A DNA stretch of 64,000 bases from Kaistella sp. 97-N-M2 (lineage in GTDB: Bacteria; Bacteroidota; Bacteroidia; Flavobacteriales; Weeksellaceae): positions 2,666,001 to 2,730,000 of the forward strand of contig NZ_CP090976.1 in the NCBI RefSeq assembly GCF_021513235.1, in the 5' to 3' direction. Below, piece by piece: positions 60,468-64,000 of the stretch. The notes under the pieces were generated by a model that saw only the letters and a program-made list of their open reading frames with translations, was not told where the DNA came from and searched no databases. Positions within the stretch are counted from its first letter, which is position 1. Every line of letters begins with the position of its first letter. Both the position numbers and the translations under genes were made by a program.

Positions 60468-61961
60468 TCACTCCCAGTCGGGCATTTCTGCGCCGGGGAA
60501 GAGAATCGTTCGTGAATTATCCTGTAAGGTTATTTTGGTGATTGTTTTTTCAGAAATACCGTCGTTGGAGGTATTTGTAAAGATGACCTCCGCATCGTTG
60601 GGGGAAAACCGAGGATCCAAATCGTTGCTTCCGTCGGGTTTTTCGCTTAGGACAGACCAGTCGATCACCTCATCTGTCGAAAGATTATAAGTGAAAATGT
60701 GGGTATTCAACTGTCTGTAATTATCTTCCTGATGTCCTGTGATATCGTACGTGTAAAGCAGGAGATTGCCGTCTATCGAAAAGTTTAAACCTCCTGCTGC
60801 ACCCGGTACATTTTGGAGGACGGTTTTCATAACATTTCCCAAAACATCAATAACATAGATTTTAACAGAGTAGCCGGTCACATCATTGGTTTTCAGCGCG
60901 ATTTTGCTTCCATCATCACTCCAGTCACATTCAGAAATAAAACTTCCGTCGGGCGTTGTGTACATTAATTGAAGCCCACTGCCGTCTTTATTAATCCGGT
61001 ACAGTTTATTATAGTTGGCATAAATAAATTCCTTTCCGTTTTTACTCCAGGAAAAATCGGTTTCAGCATTATTAAACCCGCCAAGCGGCACATTTGTTAC
61101 CTGAAAAGCATCGGAACCGTCCGGTCTAGCCGTAAAAATCTGCGCGTTTCCGCCAACGGTTCTTAAAAATGCAATTAAACCCGCATTTTGATTGAGTCTC
61201 GGTCGCCAACTATTAGTCGACAAGGGCGTGAACTGAAAATTAACGTTTGCTTCGTCGCTGGATACAATATAATAATTACCACCAGATTTCTTCACATAAT
61301 GAAATCTGTTATTCGGGGTTGTACTGGTTTTAAACCGAAACACCACACTATTAACCTCGGGATTAATGCCGTCGGAAACCGTGACCTGCCAGAAATAAGA
61401 AACTCCGAATTTTAAATTTTCCAAAAAATAATGGGTTTCTGTAAGATCTTTAATTTCTATAACATTATTGTCGAAATCATTTTTTACGACCAGTTTATAT
61501 TTTAAAACATCTAACGAGTCCGGGTCTGTACAGGTCCAGCTAAGATCTACGGAAAGCGGTTGTCCCTCGGCATTATCGGTGGGACTAATCAGTGTTGGAG
61601 CAGGCGGAGGTGAATTTAAAGAATCGTCATCGCTAAGCTCAAACACAACAGATACAACCTGCTGATTATTTTTAAAATTGACGCCTTGAAAGGTGGTTAA
61701 ATAGCCCGTCAATTCTGCCCGTACAGAATAATCTCCCAAGGGAATATTTTCAATAATGAAACTGCCGTCATCCTTTGTAAAAACAGTTTCCGTAGAGGGT
61801 GTAGTATGTATTTTAACATTTTTCACGGGCTGGTTGCTGCCTTTTTTAATCACGACCCCCTTTAAGGTTCCGGTCTGCACCTTTTCGACTAAATCTTCAC
61901 TGCACGAAAACAGGGAAAACATAAGGAGAAAAAGAAATGCGGTTTGTATATAATTTTTCAT
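60468..61961 (-). CDS. Curli-operon lipoprotein with CarboxypepD-like, Fn3-like and propeller domains
   Basis: A 497-residue protein with a lipoprotein signal (lipobox FSCSE, Cys20). Residues of about 32-112 are a carboxypeptidase regulatory-like domain (TLKGVVIKKGSNQPVKNVKI). About 120-215 is a fibronectin-type domain (SVDLSWTCTDPDSLDVLKYK), and about 220-497 forms TolB-like propeller blades (TDFSWSKNGKEFIYANYNKL, RFSPNDAEVIFTNT). It lies 5 bp after the csgG-like gene, so it is part of the curli-type operon. No curli role is established for such a protein; it is a candidate assembly or anchoring factor. Confidence 0.82.
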   Translation of the reverse strand: MKNYIQTAFLFLLMFSLFSCSEDLVEKVQTGTLKGVVIKKGSNQPVKNVKIHTTPSTETVFTKDDGSFIIENIPLGDYSVRAELTGYLTTFQGVNFKNNQQVVSVVFELSDDDSLNSPPPAPTLISPTDNAEGQPLSVDLSWTCTDPDSLDVLKYKLVVKNDFDNNVIEIKDLTETHYFLENLKFGVSYFWQVTVSDGINPEVNSVVFRFKTSTTPNNRFHYVKKSGGNYYIVSSDEANVNFQFTPLSTNSWRPRLNQNAGLIAFLRTVGGNAQIFTARPDGSDAFQVTNVPLGGFNNAETDFSWSKNGKEFIYANYNKLYRINKDGSGLQLMYTTPDGSFISECDWSDDGSKIALKTNDVTGYSVKIYVIDVLGNVMKTVLQNVPGAAGGLNFSIDGNLLLYTYDITGHQEDNYRQLNTHIFTYNLSTDEVIDWSVLSEKPDGSNDLDPRFSPNDAEVIFTNTSNDGISEKTITKITLQDNSRTILFPGAEMPDWE

Positions 61962-61966
61962 GATTT

Positions 61967-63328
61967 TTAATTTTTAATTTTTTTTCCGCCGAAATAATAG
62001 TTGACTCCTAAACCGATGCGAACGCCCATATCTTTTCGTTCGCCAAAAACATAATCATCCCAGTCGTCTGTAAATCCCAAATCATATTGCGACATCAGAC
62101 GGAGGGCAAAATTCCTGTCAATTAAATATTCAACACCGCCGCCGACCTGCGCTTTGTAAAAATTTTTGCGGTTTGTAAAAAAACTTCCCACTCCCGTATA
62201 GACGAAGGGAGAAAATTTATATTTCGGTAAAAAAAGATATTCTACATTTAATTCGGAAACCAGTACGTTTTTCTTAATGATTCCGGTGTTTTCAATAGTC
62301 ACGCCGTTTAAATTGACTTCCGCATTGATGTTGTCGGTAATAAAATATTTAAAACCCAGTTTTCCACCGAGATTCATTTTTGCGCCTACATAATCACCTT
62401 TAATTTTAAAGCCTTCTATATTCGCAAAGACCGCCATTTTACCACGATTTTGCTCCGGGAATTTATTCCCGATGATTCTCGAATCATTAATCTTTTCTTC
62501 GGCCTGATAACTGGCTATTATCTTATTGAAGTCGCTGGGATGTTTTAATTTGCTGGCCCACAGATTATCTTTCACTCCTTCGATAATTAAGGAATATACC
62601 GCCTTTTCGATGGCTTCTGTAACTGCCAGTTGAACAGGTTCGTTCTGCGTAATTCCGATATCGGACTCAAGAAGCCTTTCGGTATCGATGAAACGGAAGA
62701 AATTTCCGTTAAAACTGGTTGACAAGATGGTTTTTGACGTATAAACCGTTTTAAGAATTTCTCCGGTAGACGTAGAAACCGCGCGGATATAGACGGTAAT
62801 TCTATCCTGCCGATACTGTGCGCCGGCACCCAGGCCGAAATATCTTGCGCCAATTCCGCCGGTCATCACATTGGTGTCATAGGAAATTACGCCACCTTCC
62901 AAAATTATTCCAGCAAAAAGAAGTGGGGGCAACGTTGCACTTTCCCCGTCGTTGCCGGAGTATTCTTTTCTTGTGGTGCGAATAATCTGCCTTTCGTTCA
63001 TTAAATTCCCAATATTTTCGCGTTCAATGGGAGTGAACCACCGGCTGTCCTCCAAAGCTTTTAAAAGTATTGCGGTTGTACCCTGCGGAATTGCGGTACT
63101 CCAGCTCGCGCCGTTTTCCGTTGCCTTATACTGACCTGTTTGATCTCTGAATTTGTATACGCCCACAACAATTTTATCTTTGGGTGCAGGCAGGTTTTTA
63201 ATTTCGGATGTGTAAGGGGTTATTTCTCCTAACGTTGATTTTTCGCTGTTCGTGGGAATGTTAAAAAGCGTGCAACTTTGGAGAAGAATAATTAGAATGA
63301 GACTTAAAATTTTAATTGATGTTTTCAT
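61967..63328 (-). CDS. csgG: CsgG-like curli secretion channel fused to a C-terminal beta-barrel
   Basis: A 453-residue protein with a lipoprotein signal (LLQSCTLFN, Cys19). Residues of about 50-258 are a CsgG domain (VVGVYKFRDQTGQYK, TPIERENIGNLMNERQIIR, TVYIRAVSTSTGEILKTV). CsgG alone is about 260-280 residues. Here about 155 more residues (297-453) form amphipathic strands typical of an OmpA-like eight-strand barrel (FSPFVYTGVGSFF, RIGLGVNYYFGGKK). CsgG normally forms a nonameric outer-membrane pore for curli subunits. The fusion would place an extra barrel beside each protomer. It is 22 bp after csgF on the same strand. Confidence 0.88.
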   Translation of the reverse strand: MKTSIKILSLILIILLQSCTLFNIPTNSEKSTLGEITPYTSEIKNLPAPKDKIVVGVYKFRDQTGQYKATENGASWSTAIPQGTTAILLKALEDSRWFTPIERENIGNLMNERQIIRTTRKEYSGNDGESATLPPLLFAGIILEGGVISYDTNVMTGGIGARYFGLGAGAQYRQDRITVYIRAVSTSTGEILKTVYTSKTILSTSFNGNFFRFIDTERLLESDIGITQNEPVQLAVTEAIEKAVYSLIIEGVKDNLWASKLKHPSDFNKIIASYQAEEKINDSRIIGNKFPEQNRGKMAVFANIEGFKIKGDYVGAKMNLGGKLGFKYFITDNINAEVNLNGVTIENTGIIKKNVLVSELNVEYLFLPKYKFSPFVYTGVGSFFTNRKNFYKAQVGGGVEYLIDRNFALRLMSQYDLGFTDDWDDYVFGERKDMGVRIGLGVNYYFGGKKIKN

Positions 63329-63350
63329 AGGGTGGGGGGATTTTTTCTCT

Positions 63351-63761
63351 TTAACCGCCGGGTACTACAATTTGAGACTGCTCACCCGTATCGGTGTTCA
63401 GAATACTGATGAGTAATCCCTGACCGGTTTGTATTACTTCTAAATAGATAGAGCCGAAAACATATGTTCCGGGTTGTAAGCTGCCGTCGCCGAACTGGTC
63501 TCCGAAAAGTTTTCGGGAAAGTTCGCTAAGAACCTGCCTGTTTAAACTGTCTGTAAAACTGTCTAAAGAATTCAGGTTGCCGAGACCGTTAGTTCTGCTG
63601 TTTCCCTCATCAAATTGATTCTGAGAACTGGCAGAACTTAGTAGCCATTGATAATTAAAAGTTTCACCTCCAAAAGCGGGATTAACTGGTTTGTAAACAA
63701 ACTGCTGTCCGTACGATACAATGCCGGCAAGCAGCAGTGCTGTAATTATTATTTTTTTCAT
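63351..63761 (-). CDS. csgF: Curli assembly protein CsgF
   Basis: A 136-residue protein with signal peptide MKKIIITALLLAGIVSYGQ. The start of the mature chain FVYKPVNPAFGGETFNYQWL and its Asn/Gln-rich follow-up match CsgF, whose N-terminus inserts into the CsgG pore and whose remainder helps nucleate fibres at the surface. It is 6 bp after the csgE-like gene and 22 bp before csgG. Confidence 0.9.
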   Translation of the reverse strand: MKKIIITALLLAGIVSYGQQFVYKPVNPAFGGETFNYQWLLSSASSQNQFDEGNSRTNGLGNLNSLDSFTDSLNRQVLSELSRKLFGDQFGDGSLQPGTYVFGSIYLEVIQTGQGLLISILNTDTGEQSQIVVPGG

Positions 63762-63767
63762 GACGTG

Positions 63768-64000
63768 TTAGTATTTGAAATCCCGGTTTCGAAGACTGTT
63801 TTGCGAATTGTATTCCATCAAAAGTGCCAGCGCTTTATCGCTCTCGGCATCCAAAGATTCTTCATCAGGTTTCGACTGGAAACTGTAGATAACCTGATCG
63901 TTCTGCATGATCAAAATTCTGCTGCTTCTGCCAAAGGAGGGAAGCTCAGAAACCGTAATTGTTCCTTCGTATTTTTTGTTGAACTGGGAATATTTTTTAA
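63768..64000 (-). CDS. csgE: CsgE-like curli adaptor (partial, C-terminal 76 residues)
   Basis: The frame enters from the right edge and stops at TAA 63768-63770. The visible part (ITVSELPSFGRSSRILI, then QVIYSFQSKP) fits the C-terminal half of CsgE, the periplasmic gatekeeper that delivers curli subunits to the CsgG cage. Position directly before csgF supports the call. The start and signal peptide lie outside the window; csgA/csgB-type subunit genes are probably upstream, beyond 64000. Confidence 0.78.
   Translation of the reverse strand, partial: KKYSQFNKKYEGTITVSELPSFGRSSRILIMQNDQVIYSFQSKPDEESLDAESDKALALLMEYNSQNSLRNRDFKY

Overview
The window is a piece of a Bacteroidota (Flavobacteriia) chromosome, most like the Chryseobacterium/Kaistella group. 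The evidence is a GLPGLI-family protein, the type IX secretion protein PorQ, TamL, a probable sulfonolipid enzyme pair, a DUF2723 glycosyltransferase, atpD-atpC away from the other ATP synthase genes, and promoters of the flavobacterial form TTG-N18-21-TAnnTTTG. I see no rRNA, insertion sequence, prophage or CRISPR array. Coding density is high and no gene-free stretch exceeds 300 bases.

Layout. 0-7 kb: partial yaaA, a YciO/TsaC-type gene, an initiator tRNA with its own promoter and terminator, two envelope lipoproteins (GHL10 hydrolase, M23 peptidase), typA, and a DUF465 protein. 7-10 kb: a BlaI / M56 / GLPGLI operon under a two-operator promoter, followed by a remnant of a second GLPGLI gene. 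10-18 kb: ferritin, ychF, a flavin reductase, and topoisomerase IV (parE, a small membrane protein, parC). 18-29 kb: an M28 peptidase with a propeller, tamL overlapping head-to-head with an RNA methyltransferase gene, a small membrane-stress-type cluster, cmk-porQ, and pyrH-frr. 29-33 kb: ribF divergent from atpD-atpC. 33-36 kb: an accessory locus with an HTH/helical-repeat regulator and an EamA transporter, divergent from two lipoproteins and a 43-residue secreted peptide, with a duplicated promoter element. 36-43 kb: an SDR and a GH63-like glucosidase, a four-repeat membrane protein, a radical SAM protein and an Rnk-like factor. 43-46 kb: a PLP enzyme pair probably making the sulfonolipid base. 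46-54 kb: a DUF2723 glycosyltransferase, DUF1697, kdsA, a TonB-dependent receptor. 54-60 kb: a minus-strand run ending with an outer-membrane protein, lptC, anmK, a GNAT-nitrilase fusion and a 54-residue membrane protein; then holB. 60-64 kb: a curli-type secretion operon (csgE, csgF, a csgG-barrel fusion and a propeller lipoprotein) running off the right edge.

The most interesting items are the 33-36 kb locus; a roughly 75-80 bp dispersed element found twice, each time 6-7 nt after a stop codon in the same relative orientation; the CsgG-barrel fusion with its propeller partner; the twin BlaI operators; and the overlapping tamL/methyltransferase promoters. Three genes (ribF, the radical SAM gene and the TonB receptor) appear to start at TTG. 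All functional names rest on reading the sequence by eye; no database search was run.
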